NCBI GenBank assembly: GCA_018712915.1
Contig: DVGC01000057.1
Location: 1-64,000 of the forward strand
Length of the DNA stretch: 64,000 nt
DNA from: Candidatus Copromonas faecavium (nom. illeg.)
Lineage (GTDB): Bacteria > Bacillota > Clostridia > Lachnospirales > Lachnospiraceae
Direction: 5' to 3'
The translations under genes and the position numbers were made by a program. Below are positions 41,384 to 51,429 of this stretch, in pieces (the stretch's first letter is position 1; the number at the start of each line of letters is the position of its first letter). Below the pieces are notes generated by a model. The model saw nothing but the letters and a program-made list of their open reading frames with translations. It did not search any database and was not told the DNA's origin.

Positions 41384-43804
41384 ATGAATACAGCATTATC
41401 CTGGATTAAGGCATATGTTCCCGAGCTGGATGTGACGGCTCAGGAATACACGGATGCCATGACCTTATCCGGAACCAAGGTGGAAGGATACGAGAAACTT
41501 GATAAGAATCTGGAGAAAATTGTGGTGGGCCAGATTCTGTCCATAGAAAAGCACCCGGATGCGGATAAACTGATTATCTGTCAGGTAAATATCGGAACGG
41601 AAACCATTCAGATTGTGACGGGTGCCCCTAATGTGCATGTGGGCGACAAGGTACCGGTGGTACTGGACGGCGGCAAGGTGGCAGGAGGCCACGACGGAGG
41701 TCCTCTGCCGGAGGACGGAATCCGGATCAAGACCGGAAAGCTCAGAGGCGTGGAGTCTTGTGGAATGATGTGCTCCATTGAGGAGCTGGGCTCCGACCGG
41801 AACATGTACCCCGATGCTCCCGAGAGCGGAATTTATATTCTGCCGGAGGATACTGAGGTGGGAGCGGATGCCATCGAGGTTTTAGGTCTTCATGACGTGG
41901 TATTTGAATATGAAATCACCTCCAACCGAGTGGACTGCTACAGCGTCATCGGCATTGCAAGGGAAGCGGCTGCCACCTTCCGGAAGGAATTCCATCCGCC
42001 GGTGGTGACGGCAACAGGAAACGAGGAGGACATCCATGATTATCTGAAGGTAACCGTGGAGGAGCCAAACCTCTGCAAGCGGTACTGTGCCAGAATGGTA
42101 AAGAACATCAAGCTGGCTCCCTCACCCCAGTGGATGCAGCGCCGCCTGGCTGCTTCGGGAATCCGCCCCATCAACAACCTGGTGGATATTACCAACTATA
42201 TTATGGAAGAATACGGGCAGCCCATGCATGCCTTCGACTATGATCTTCTGGCAGGCCATGAAATCATTGTTAAATGCGCAAAGGACGGCGATACCTTCCA
42301 GACCTTGGACGGACAGGAGCGTCAGCTGGATCATACGGTCCTGATGATCAACGACGGCGAGAAGGAAGTAGGCATTGCCGGAATCATGGGAGGAGAAAAT
42401 TCCAAGATTACGGATCAGGTAAAAACCATGGTGTTTGAATGTGCTGCCTTTGACGGTACCAACATCCGTCTTTCTGCGAAGAAAGTGGGCCTGCGGACCG
42501 ATGCTTCCGGAAAATATGAAAAGGGACTGGATCCCAACACCGCCGAGGAGGCCATCAACCGGGCCTGCCAGCTGGTGGAAGAGCTGGGTGTCGGCGAAGT
42601 GGTCGGCGGCATGATCGACGTATATCCGGTGAAGGCCCAGGAGTCCCGGGTCAAATTTGAACCGGATCGGATCAACAGGCTTCTGGGAACGGAAATTCCG
42701 GCGGAAACCATGCTGGAATATTTCAACCGGATTGAGCTTCGTTATGACGAAAAGACAGGTGAGATCGTTGCCCCCACCTGGAGACAGGACATCCATTGTA
42801 TGGCAGATCTGGCGGAGGAAGTGGCAAGATTTTACGGCTATGACAAGATCGGCACCACCCTGCCCACCGGAGAAGCTACCACGGGAAAACTGTCCTATAA
42901 GCTGCGGATCGAGACCATTGCCAGAGAAGTGGCGGAATTCTGCGGTTTTTCCCAGGGCATGACCTACTCCTTCGAGAGCCCCAAGGTATTCGACAAGCTG
43001 CTCATCCCCGCAGAAGACACGCTGCGTCAGACGGTGGCCATCAGCAATCCTCTGGGAGAGGATTTCAGCATTATGCGGACCCTTCCCTTAAATGGAATGC
43101 TGACGTCTCTGTCCACCAACTATAACAGAAGAAATAAGAATGTGCGCCTTTATGAGCTGGCCAATGTGTATCTTCCAAAGAGCCTGCCTCTGACCGAGCT
43201 TCCTGACGAGCGGATGCAGTTTACTCTGGGCATGTACGGTGAGGGAGATTTCTATACGATGAAGGGCGTCATCGAGGAGTTCTTTGAAAAAGCCGGCATG
43301 CATAAAAAGCCTCATTATGATCCGGCGGCAGGAAAGCCGTTCCTTCATCCCGGAAGACAGGCCAATGTGGTTTATGACGGTACGGTGGTCGGATATCTGG
43401 GAGAGCTTCATCCTGAGGTGGCAGACAATTATAAGATTGGCGAGAGAGCTTACGTGGCGGTACTGGATATGCCGTCGCTCATTCCGCTCACCAGCTTCGA
43501 CCGGAAGTATACAGGAATTGCCAAATATCCGGCAGTAACCAGGGATCTGAGCATGGTGGTTCCCAAGGACATCCTGGTGGGAGATATTGAGGCCATGATT
43601 GAGCAGAGAGGCGGAAAGATTTTAGAGAGCCTGACGCTGTTCGACGTATACGAGGGCGCTCAGATTCTGGCCGGTCATAAATCGGTGGCTTATTCCATCA
43701 GCTTCCGCGCCAACGATCACACCCTGGAGGAAAAGGAAGTAACAGCCGTGATGAATAAGATTTTGAACGGCTTAAAGAGCATGGGAATCGAGCTTCGGGC
43801 ATAG
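41384..43804 (+). CDS. pheT: Phenylalanyl-tRNA synthetase beta subunit
   Basis: Beta subunit, 806 aa, with all expected modules: N-terminal tRNA-binding OB domain (VVGQILSIEKHPDADKL, in part, near residues 45-155), the B3/B4 editing domain (ASGIRPINNLVDITNYIM, DGQERQLD), the B5 domain, the catalytic-like core and the C-terminal anticodon-binding FDX-ACB domain (KYPAVTRDLSMVVPKD). It edits Tyr-tRNA-Phe and positions the tRNA in the heterotetramer. GGAGAAG lies about eight bases upstream of the ATG. It ends the T-box operon; the terminator-like hairpin at 43879 follows. Confidence 0.98.
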   Translation: MNTALSWIKAYVPELDVTAQEYTDAMTLSGTKVEGYEKLDKNLEKIVVGQILSIEKHPDADKLIICQVNIGTETIQIVTGAPNVHVGDKVPVVLDGGKVAGGHDGGPLPEDGIRIKTGKLRGVESCGMMCSIEELGSDRNMYPDAPESGIYILPEDTEVGADAIEVLGLHDVVFEYEITSNRVDCYSVIGIAREAAATFRKEFHPPVVTATGNEEDIHDYLKVTVEEPNLCKRYCARMVKNIKLAPSPQWMQRRLAASGIRPINNLVDITNYIMEEYGQPMHAFDYDLLAGHEIIVKCAKDGDTFQTLDGQERQLDHTVLMINDGEKEVGIAGIMGGENSKITDQVKTMVFECAAFDGTNIRLSAKKVGLRTDASGKYEKGLDPNTAEEAINRACQLVEELGVGEVVGGMIDVYPVKAQESRVKFEPDRINRLLGTEIPAETMLEYFNRIELRYDEKTGEIVAPTWRQDIHCMADLAEEVARFYGYDKIGTTLPTGEATTGKLSYKLRIETIAREVAEFCGFSQGMTYSFESPKVFDKLLIPAEDTLRQTVAISNPLGEDFSIMRTLPLNGMLTSLSTNYNRRNKNVRLYELANVYLPKSLPLTELPDERMQFTLGMYGEGDFYTMKGVIEEFFEKAGMHKKPHYDPAAGKPFLHPGRQANVVYDGTVVGYLGELHPEVADNYKIGERAYVAVLDMPSLIPLTSFDRKYTGIAKYPAVTRDLSMVVPKDILVGDIEAMIEQRGGKILESLTLFDVYEGAQILAGHKSVAYSISFRANDHTLEEKEVTAVMNKILNGLKSMGIELRA

Positions 43805-43878
43805 GGCTTTGTGCATAGGGCTTCAGGCCCGGAGGCCCTGGCCGGCCGCAACGGCCGCTCCGATGCATAAAAAGGGAG

Positions 43879-45228
<1,350 letters not shown>

Positions 45229-45306
45229 TAGGAAAGGATGGAACGAGAAAGAGGGACGAAAAAGGGAAAGAACCAAAAGAGAAAGGAGAAAAGACGGAAA
45301 TATCAG

Positions 45307-45335
45307 TTGTAATTGGACAAATTATGTGATATGAT
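45307..45335 (+). promoter_or_regulatory. Promoter of secG
   Basis: TTGTAA (45307-45312), 17 bases, TATGAT (45330-45335) with TGn extension. Confidence 0.65.
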
Positions 45336-45364
45336 AACCGTGTCTGTAAACAGGAGGTGGAAGT

Positions 45365-45598
45365 GTGCTCAGGATTATTCTGACGATTATTTTCGTTATC
45401 TTATGTATTGCGATGACGGTTATCGTACTGATGCAGGAAGGAAAATCTGCAGGTCTGGGAGCGATCAGCGGAGCGGCTGAGAGCTACTGGGGTAAGAATA
45501 AAGGACGTTCCATGGAGGGCAACCTGGAGAAATTTACGAGAATTTCAGCCATCCTGATTTTTGTTCTGGCTCTGGTTTTAAACCTGAAGGTACTTTAA
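45365..45598 (+). CDS. secG: Preprotein translocase subunit SecG
   Basis: Small SecYEG channel subunit, 77 aa, with two membrane spans (LTIIFVILCIAMTVIVLMQ and ISAILIFVLALVLNLKVL) joined by the typical loop EGKSAGLGAISGAAESYWGK (in part). It helps SecA-driven protein export. The start is GTG 45365, seven bases after GGAGG. secG before rnr and smpB is a common Firmicutes order. A terminator follows the gene, so the secG transcript may end before rnr. Confidence 0.95.
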   Translation: MLRIILTIIFVILCIAMTVIVLMQEGKSAGLGAISGAAESYWGKNKGRSMEGNLEKFTRISAILIFVLALVLNLKVL

Positions 45599-45606
45599 GA
45601 CAACGG

Positions 45607-45643
45607 ACACTCTTGCAGCGCATATGCAAGGGTGTTTTGTTTT
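45607..45643 (+). terminator. Terminator after secG
   Basis: ACACTCTTGCA (45607-45617) pairs with TGCAAGGGTGT (45625-45635), one G-T pair, then TTTTGTTTT. Confidence 0.8.
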
Positions 45644-45761
45644 ATGTTACAGAAACTTTGTCCCCGCAGGAAAAATCATACCGTTATGGGAATCGGCACG
45701 GCGGGGGTCGTTTTAAGGGCGCCGGGGCAGAGGACTGCGCCGGGTGAGACGAGGGAAAACG

Positions 45762-47924
45762 ATGGAAGAAAAGCAGATGAATGAAAGAAAGGAAATGCTC
45801 CTTTCGTTAATGAGTGAAAAATCGTATGTTCCGATGAAGATTAAGGAGCTTGCCATGCTTCTGGAGATACCCAAGTCCCAGAGGGAGGAATTGCAGCAGG
45901 TACTGGAGGAGCTGGTAGCGGAGGGAAAGGTCTCTGTTTCCAAGAAGGGAAAGTATGCCAGACCGGAAATCTTTTCTCAGACCGGTATTTTTACAGCCCA
46001 TCCCAGGGGATTCGGCTTTGTTTCCATCGAGGGAAGGGAGAGGGATGTATTTGTAGCTCCTGATAAGAAAAAGGATGCCATGGACGGGGATACGGTTCAG
46101 GTGGCTGTAGAGGAGAACGGACAGGATGGACGCCCGGAGGCATCTGTTTTAAAGGTTATCAAACGGGCCAATGAAACCGTCATCGGCCTTTTTGAAAAGA
46201 ACCGGCGCTTCGGTTTCGTGATTCCGGATAACCCCAGGATTACGGAAGATATTTATATTCCCGAGGGAAAGGAAAAAGGGGCTGTTTCCGGCCATAAAGT
46301 GGTGGTGAAGCTGGAATCCTATGGAGGAAAGAAAAAGGGGCCGGAGGGCAAAGTGGTGGAAATCCTGGGCCATATCAATGACCCGGGCGTGGATATTTTG
46401 TCCATTGTCCGCGCCTATGGCCTGCCGGAGGCTTATCCGCCGGAGGTGATGAAAGAGGCAGAGCAGATTCCGGAGGCATTATCGGAAGAGGAGATCCTTG
46501 AAGAGCTTCATAAGGGCCGGATGGATTTCCGGCAGGTGCCCATGGTCACCATCGACAGGGAGGATGCAAAGGATTTGGACGATGCAGTCAGCATCTCTAA
46601 GGAAACGGTGGACGGGGAGCCTTTGTATCATCTGGGCGTGCATATCGCGGATGTGTCCTACTATGTGAAGGAAAAGAGCGCCCTGGACCAGGAGGCCTAC
46701 CAAAGAGGAACCAGTGTATATCTGGTGGATCGGGTCCTTCCCATGCTGCCTCACCGGCTTTCCAACGGAATCTGCTCGTTAAATGCAGGCTGTGACCGGC
46801 TGGCCTTAAGCTGCCTGATGGACATCGACGGAAAGGGAAATGTGGCAGGCTACCGGATTTGCGAGACGCTGATCCGTGTGGACAAGCGGATGAGTTATTC
46901 CAAGGTAAACCAGGTGCTGGAAGCAGGAAATTCCCCGCAGGCAGATATTCCGGAAGATTACCGGCCCTTTGTCCCCATGCTGCTTCTGTTAAATGAAGCG
47001 GCGGAGCTTTTGCGAAAGAAGCGGATGGCAAGAGGTGCGGTGGATTTTGATTTTCCGGAGTGTAAAATCCTTCTGGATGAAAAGGGACGGCCGGTGGAAA
47101 TTAAACCCTATGAGAGAAACCGCGCCACCATGCTCATCGAGGACTGCATGCTGGCGGCCAATGAGACCGTGGCGGAGGATACTTACTGGCAGCAGCTTCC
47201 CTTCCTTTACCGCAGCCATGAAAAACCGGATGAGGAGAAGGTAAAGCGGTTTGGGATCCTGATCAACAATTTCGGCTATTCCATCCACCTTCAAAACGGC
47301 ACGCTTCATCCGAAGGAGCTTCAGAAGCTGCTGGAAAAAATTGAGGGGAAGCCGGAAGAGGCCCTGCTTTCCAGGCTGGCCCTTCGTTCCATGAAAAAGG
47401 CAGGATATACCACCCAGTGCTCCGGTCATTTCGGTCTTGCAGCCAATTATTATACCCATTTTACCTCGCCCATCCGCCGGTATCCGGATTTGCAGATTCA
47501 CCGGATTATTAAGGAAAATCTTCACGGCGGTCTTGGAAAAAAGAGAGCAGCCCATTATGAAAAAATTCTGGACGAGGCCGCCGTCTGGACATCAGCCAGG
47601 GAGCGGCTGGCCGATGAGGCGGAACGGGAAACGGAAAAGGCCAAAAAGGTTCAGTTTATGGAGCGCCATATCGGCGACGAATACGAGGGTGTGATTTCCG
47701 GAATGAACCATTACGGCTTTTATGTGGAGCTTCCCAATACGGTGGAGGGAATGGTGCGTCTGACAGAGCTGGACGGGGACTATTATGTATTTGATGAGGA
47801 ACATTATGAACTGGTGGGACAGAGAACCAGAAGAACGTATAAACTGGGTCAGCCTGTCCGGGTATATGTGGTTTCCGTGGACCGGTATTTAAAGACCATT
47901 GATTTTCGCCCGGTGCGGGACTGA
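45762..47924 (+). CDS. rnr: Ribonuclease R
   Basis: 3'-5' exoribonuclease of the RNB family, 720 aa from this start. Order: N-terminal winged helix ([13 protein letters not shown]), two cold-shock/OB domains ([28 protein letters not shown]), the RNB catalytic domain with the metal-binding [14 protein letters not shown], and a C-terminal S1 domain ([20 protein letters not shown], in part). It degrades structured RNA and, with SmpB and tmRNA, mRNAs of stalled ribosomes. ATG 45762 is supported by GAGGGAA; a GTG at 45744 is less likely. smpB begins 26 bases after the stop. Confidence 0.96.
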   Translation: MEEKQMNERKEMLLSLMSEKSYVPMKIKELAMLLEIPKSQREELQQVLEELVAEGKVSVSKKGKYARPEIFSQTGIFTAHPRGFGFVSIEGRERDVFVAPDKKKDAMDGDTVQVAVEENGQDGRPEASVLKVIKRANETVIGLFEKNRRFGFVIPDNPRITEDIYIPEGKEKGAVSGHKVVVKLESYGGKKKGPEGKVVEILGHINDPGVDILSIVRAYGLPEAYPPEVMKEAEQIPEALSEEEILEELHKGRMDFRQVPMVTIDREDAKDLDDAVSISKETVDGEPLYHLGVHIADVSYYVKEKSALDQEAYQRGTSVYLVDRVLPMLPHRLSNGICSLNAGCDRLALSCLMDIDGKGNVAGYRICETLIRVDKRMSYSKVNQVLEAGNSPQADIPEDYRPFVPMLLLLNEAAELLRKKRMARGAVDFDFPECKILLDEKGRPVEIKPYERNRATMLIEDCMLAANETVAEDTYWQQLPFLYRSHEKPDEEKVKRFGILINNFGYSIHLQNGTLHPKELQKLLEKIEGKPEEALLSRLALRSMKKAGYTTQCSGHFGLAANYYTHFTSPIRRYPDLQIHRIIKENLHGGLGKKRAAHYEKILDEAAVWTSARERLADEAERETEKAKKVQFMERHIGDEYEGVISGMNHYGFYVELPNTVEGMVRLTELDGDYYVFDEEHYELVGQRTRRTYKLGQPVRVYVVSVDRYLKTIDFRPVRD

Positions 47925-47950
47925 AAACAAAGGCGCAGGAAGGAGAAAAC

Positions 47951-48418
47951 ATGGGGAAGAGCAGTATTAAGCTGATCGCCAACAACAAAAAGGCATACTT
48001 TGATTATTTCATTGATGATAAATTTGAATGCGGCATTTCTCTGGCGGGGACGGAGGTCAAGTCCCTGCGCATGGGAAAATGCAGCATCAAGGAGTCGTTC
48101 GTCCGGATTGTCAACGACGAGGTGATGATTTTCGGCATGCATATCAGCCCCTACGAAAAGGGCAACATTTTCAATAAGGATCCGCTGCGGGAAAGAAAGC
48201 TTTTAATGCACCGGTATGAGATTAATAAGCTGAAGGGAAAGATTCAGGAGAAAGGTTATACTCTTGTGCCTCTTCAGGTGTACTTTAAGGGAAGCCTTGT
48301 CAAGGTGGAAATCGGACTGGCCAGAGGAAAGAAGCTTTATGACAAGCGGGCGGACATTGCGAAAAAGGATCAGAGACGGGAGATGGAGAAGGATTTCAAG
48401 GTGAAAAATCTTTATTAA
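47951..48418 (+). CDS. smpB: SsrA-binding protein SmpB
   Basis: tmRNA partner for trans-translation, 155 aa. The beta-barrel blocks [20 protein letters not shown] (in part), [19 protein letters not shown] and the LPLQ-like [23 protein letters not shown] (in part) are conserved, and the C-terminal tail [20 protein letters not shown] (in part) is the part that enters the mRNA channel. AGGAG is about six bases upstream of the ATG. It is co-transcribed with rnr, and the tmRNA gene itself lies 6 kb downstream at 54367. Confidence 0.98.
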   Translation: MGKSSIKLIANNKKAYFDYFIDDKFECGISLAGTEVKSLRMGKCSIKESFVRIVNDEVMIFGMHISPYEKGNIFNKDPLRERKLLMHRYEINKLKGKIQEKGYTLVPLQVYFKGSLVKVEIGLARGKKLYDKRADIAKKDQRREMEKDFKVKNLY

Positions 48419-48423
48419 ACGGC

Positions 48424-48452
48424 TTGACGAATCCCGGTTCTGGCAGTATAGT
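48424..48452 (+). promoter_or_regulatory. Promoter of the TrpX-type importer operon
   Basis: TTGACG (48424-48429), 17 bases, TATAGT (48447-48452), right after the smpB stop. Confidence 0.75.
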
Positions 48453-48524
48453 TTTAGTAATCTGTACTTACGCGCGTTAAAGCGCAACGCAATAAAGCAA
48501 AAAAAGAAACGGGAGGAAATCAAG

Positions 48525-49607
48525 ATGAAAAAAACAACAGTATTGGCTGCGGCCGCGGTTCTTGCTCTGTCTCTGGCCGGATGCTCCGGACAGGAGAGCG
48601 GAGCAGAAAGCTCTTCGGCAGCATCCAGTGTGACGGAGGGAACACAGACAGAGACAGAGGGAACGGAAGCCGGTTCCGGAAGTGAATCAGAGGCGGCCGG
48701 CAGTGAAGCCGGAGCAGGCGGCACCGGAGAAACGTATCAGATTGGCATCTGCCAGCTGATTCAGCATCCGGCTCTGGATGCGGCAACGGAAGGCTTCCAG
48801 GCGGCTTTGACAGAAAAGCTGGGAGACCGGGTGGAATTTGAGCTTCAGAATGCGGCCGGCGATTCTGCCACCTGCGCATCCATCATCAACCAGTTTGTTT
48901 CTTCCGGCGACAGCCTGATTCTGGCCAACGGAACGGCGGCGCTTCAGGCAGCTGCTGCGGGAACCAATGAGATTCCTATTCTGGGAACCTCCATCACCGA
49001 TTATGCAACGGCCCTGGATTTGGATAACTGGAGCGGAACCACAGGAACCAACATTTCCGGAACTTCGGATCTGGCTCCTCTGGACGAGCAGGCCAATATG
49101 TTAAACGAGCTGTTCCCCGACGCAGAGAACGTGGGGCTTTTATACTGCTCCTCTGAGGCCAACTCCGCTTACCAGGTGGAGACCATCCGCGGCTGTCTGG
49201 AGGAACTTGGCTATACCTGTACGGACTTTACGTTTGCGGATGCCAATGATTTGGCTTCGGTTGTCACAAACGCCACTGCAACCTGTGATGTGATTTATAT
49301 CCCGACGGACAACACGGCGGCATCCAGCACAGGAATCATCAATAACATCTGCCTTCCGGCAGGAGTCCCGATTATTGCCGGAGAAGAGGGAATCTGCAGC
49401 GGCTGCGGCGTTGCAACCCTGTCCATTGATTATTATGACATTGGTTATAAGGCCGGTGAAATGGCTTATGAGATTTTAGAAGAGGGAGCAGACATTTCTT
49501 CCATGGAAATTGCCTATGCCCCGGTGGTGACGAAGAAGTATAATCCTGCGGTCTGTGAGGAACTGGGAATCACCGTTCCGGAGGACTATGAGCCCATCAC
49601 GGAATAA
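48525..49607 (+). CDS. ABC transporter substrate-binding lipoprotein (PF04392/TrpX type)
   Basis: 360 aa. The signal peptide MKKTTVLAAAAVLALSLAGC ends in a lipobox (LAGC, Cys20), followed by a long Ser/Glu/Gly/Thr-rich linker to about residue 66. The binding domain starts YQIGICQLIQHPALDAATEG (in part), the hallmark of the ABC_sub_bind family, with NGTAALQAA, ILGTSITDY and IYIPTDNTAASS blocks. Streptococcal relatives (TrpX) are tied to tryptophan uptake; other family members differ, so the ligand is uncertain. GGAGG is upstream of the ATG. The permease and ATPase follow in order, completing one importer. Confidence 0.9.
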   Translation: MKKTTVLAAAAVLALSLAGCSGQESGAESSSAASSVTEGTQTETEGTEAGSGSESEAAGSEAGAGGTGETYQIGICQLIQHPALDAATEGFQAALTEKLGDRVEFELQNAAGDSATCASIINQFVSSGDSLILANGTAALQAAAAGTNEIPILGTSITDYATALDLDNWSGTTGTNISGTSDLAPLDEQANMLNELFPDAENVGLLYCSSEANSAYQVETIRGCLEELGYTCTDFTFADANDLASVVTNATATCDVIYIPTDNTAASSTGIINNICLPAGVPIIAGEEGICSGCGVATLSIDYYDIGYKAGEMAYEILEEGADISSMEIAYAPVVTKKYNPAVCEELGITVPEDYEPITE

Positions 49608-49635
49608 AGAATGAAAGGCGAAGGAGGAAGCTGTC

Positions 49636-50571
49636 TTGGAGCTTAATATAATGAATCTCTTTAATGCCATGCCGGGAGCCTGCGCTCAGGGACTGATCTG
49701 GGGGATTATGGCCATCGGTGTGTACATTACCTATAAAATCCTGGATCTGGCAGATTTAACCGTGGATGGAACCATGTGTACGGGCGGAGCCGTCTGTGTG
49801 ATGATGATCTTAAACGGTTTTCCCGTATGGCTTTCCCTGCTTTGCGCGTTTCTGGCGGGAGTTCTGGCGGGGCTTGTTACGGGTCTGCTTCATACGGCCA
49901 TGGGAATTCCGGCAATTCTCGCGGGAATTCTGACTCAGCTGGGGCTTTATTCGGTCAACCTTCGGATTATGGGCGGCAGAGCCAACCAGGCCCTGAATGT
50001 GGACAAATACGATTTGCTGGTGTCTCTGCGCTATATTAAGGGAGTTCCGATCCAGAAAAATACGATTCTGGTGGCGGCTGTGCTGGTGCTGGTGTTAATT
50101 GCCGTTCTTTACTGGTTCTTCGGAACGGAGCTTGGATGTTCCATCCGGGCCACCGGTTCCAATCCGGGGATGTCCAGGGCACAGGGAATCAACACCGACC
50201 GGATGAAGATCCTCGGCCTGATGTTATCCAACGGGATTGTGGCCTTTGCCAGCGGACTGTACGCTCAGTATCAGGGCTTTTCCGAGATCAATGCAGGACG
50301 CGGCGCCATTGTCATCGGTCTTGCGGCGGTGATCATCGGGGAAGTGGTATTTGGGAAAATCAGCCCCAATTTTGCATTCAAGCTGCTGTCTGTGGCACTG
50401 GGAGCCATCATTTACTATCTGGTACTGCAGGTGGTGCTGTGGCTGGGATTAAACTCCAACGACCTGAAGCTTTTGTCTGCCGTTGTGGTAGCAGTTTTCC
50501 TGGCAGTTCCCTATATGAAGGAACGGTATTTTTCCAGACCGGTAAAAAAAGGAGGTGGCTCTCATGCTTGA
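49636..50571 (+). CDS. ABC transporter permease, BPD_transp_2/LivH-like (TrpY type)
   Basis: 311 aa, about eight spans (LIWGIMAIGVYITYKILD and LWLSLLCAF-like segments through IIYYLVLQVVLWLGL), with the coupling stretch GSNPGMSRAQGINTDRMKIL (in part) typical of this permease group. Start choice: TTG 49636 has GGAGG eight bases upstream, while the first ATG (49651) has no ribosome site, so a TTG start is likely. The stop overlaps the ATPase gene by eight bases. Only one permease gene is present, so it should act as a homodimer. Confidence 0.9.
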   Translation: MELNIMNLFNAMPGACAQGLIWGIMAIGVYITYKILDLADLTVDGTMCTGGAVCVMMILNGFPVWLSLLCAFLAGVLAGLVTGLLHTAMGIPAILAGILTQLGLYSVNLRIMGGRANQALNVDKYDLLVSLRYIKGVPIQKNTILVAAVLVLVLIAVLYWFFGTELGCSIRATGSNPGMSRAQGINTDRMKILGLMLSNGIVAFASGLYAQYQGFSEINAGRGAIVIGLAAVIIGEVVFGKISPNFAFKLLSVALGAIIYYLVLQVVLWLGLNSNDLKLLSAVVVAVFLAVPYMKERYFSRPVKKGGGSHA

Positions 50572-51358
50572 TTTAAAGGACATCAGCAAGACGTTTCACC
50601 CCGGGACGGTCAATGAAAAGACGGCACTGAACGGTCTGTCCCTTCATCTCAACGAGGGAGATTTCGTGACGGTGATTGGAGGAAACGGTGCGGGAAAATC
50701 CACCATGTTAAATGCGGTGGCCGGGGTATGGCCGGTGGATGAGGGAACCATCGAGATCGACGGCGTAAATGTGACGAAATTTCCGGAATATAAGAGGGCC
50801 AGCTATCTGGGACGGGTATTCCAGGATCCCATGAACGGAACGGCAGCCACCATGCAGATTGAAGAAAACATGGCTCTGGCAGCCAGACGGGGAAAATTCC
50901 GCTCCCTGAGAAAGGGGATTACGGCCAAGGAAAGAGAGTCTTATAAAGAGCAGCTGGAAATTCTTGGCCTGGGTCTGGAAAACAGGATGGCGGCCAAGGT
51001 AGGGCTTTTATCCGGCGGACAGAGGCAGGCGCTGACGCTTCTGATGGCAACCTTAAAGCGCCCGAAAATCCTTCTTCTTGATGAGCATACGGCGGCGCTG
51101 GATCCGAAAACGGCGGCAAAGGTGCTGGAGATCACCGACCGGATTGTAAAGAGGGATCATCTGACCACACTGATGATTACCCATAACATGAAGGACGCCA
51201 TTACTCACGGAAACCGGCTGATTATGATGAACGGAGGCCGGGTGATTTTTGACGCGTCCGGCGAGGAAAAACAGAAGCTGACGGTAAAGGATCTGCTTCT
51301 GAAGTTTGAGGAAGCCAACGGGGAGGAGTCCGTAAGCGACCGGATGATTCTTGCATAA
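50564..51358 (+). CDS. ABC transporter ATP-binding protein (TrpZ type)
   Basis: 264 aa ATPase of the same importer. Walker A GGNGAGKST near residue 40, signature LSGGQRQ, H-loop MITHNMKDA. Walker B reads ILLLDEHTAALD, with His where most ABC ATPases have Pro in DEPT; this variant recurs in the group and the catalytic Glu is kept. ATG 50564 follows GGAGG by eight bases; a GTG at 50555 overlaps that site. It overlaps the permease end, so the two are translationally coupled. A terminator-like hairpin follows. Confidence 0.92.
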   Translation: MLDLKDISKTFHPGTVNEKTALNGLSLHLNEGDFVTVIGGNGAGKSTMLNAVAGVWPVDEGTIEIDGVNVTKFPEYKRASYLGRVFQDPMNGTAATMQIEENMALAARRGKFRSLRKGITAKERESYKEQLEILGLGLENRMAAKVGLLSGGQRQALTLLMATLKRPKILLLDEHTAALDPKTAAKVLEITDRIVKRDHLTTLMITHNMKDAITHGNRLIMMNGGRVIFDASGEEKQKLTVKDLLLKFEEANGEESVSDRMILA

Positions 51359-51362
51359 CAGG

Positions 51363-51404
51363 ACCGGCGGTCCTATCCAGGGATGGATGGGCTGCCGGTT
51401 TTTC
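51363..51404 (+). terminator. Terminator after the TrpX-type importer
   Basis: ACCGGC (51363-51368) pairs with GCCGGT (51394-51399), with partial inner pairing, followed by TTTTT. Confidence 0.6.
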
Positions 51405-51429
51405 TGACAGGAAAGGAATGAAAGTCTGA

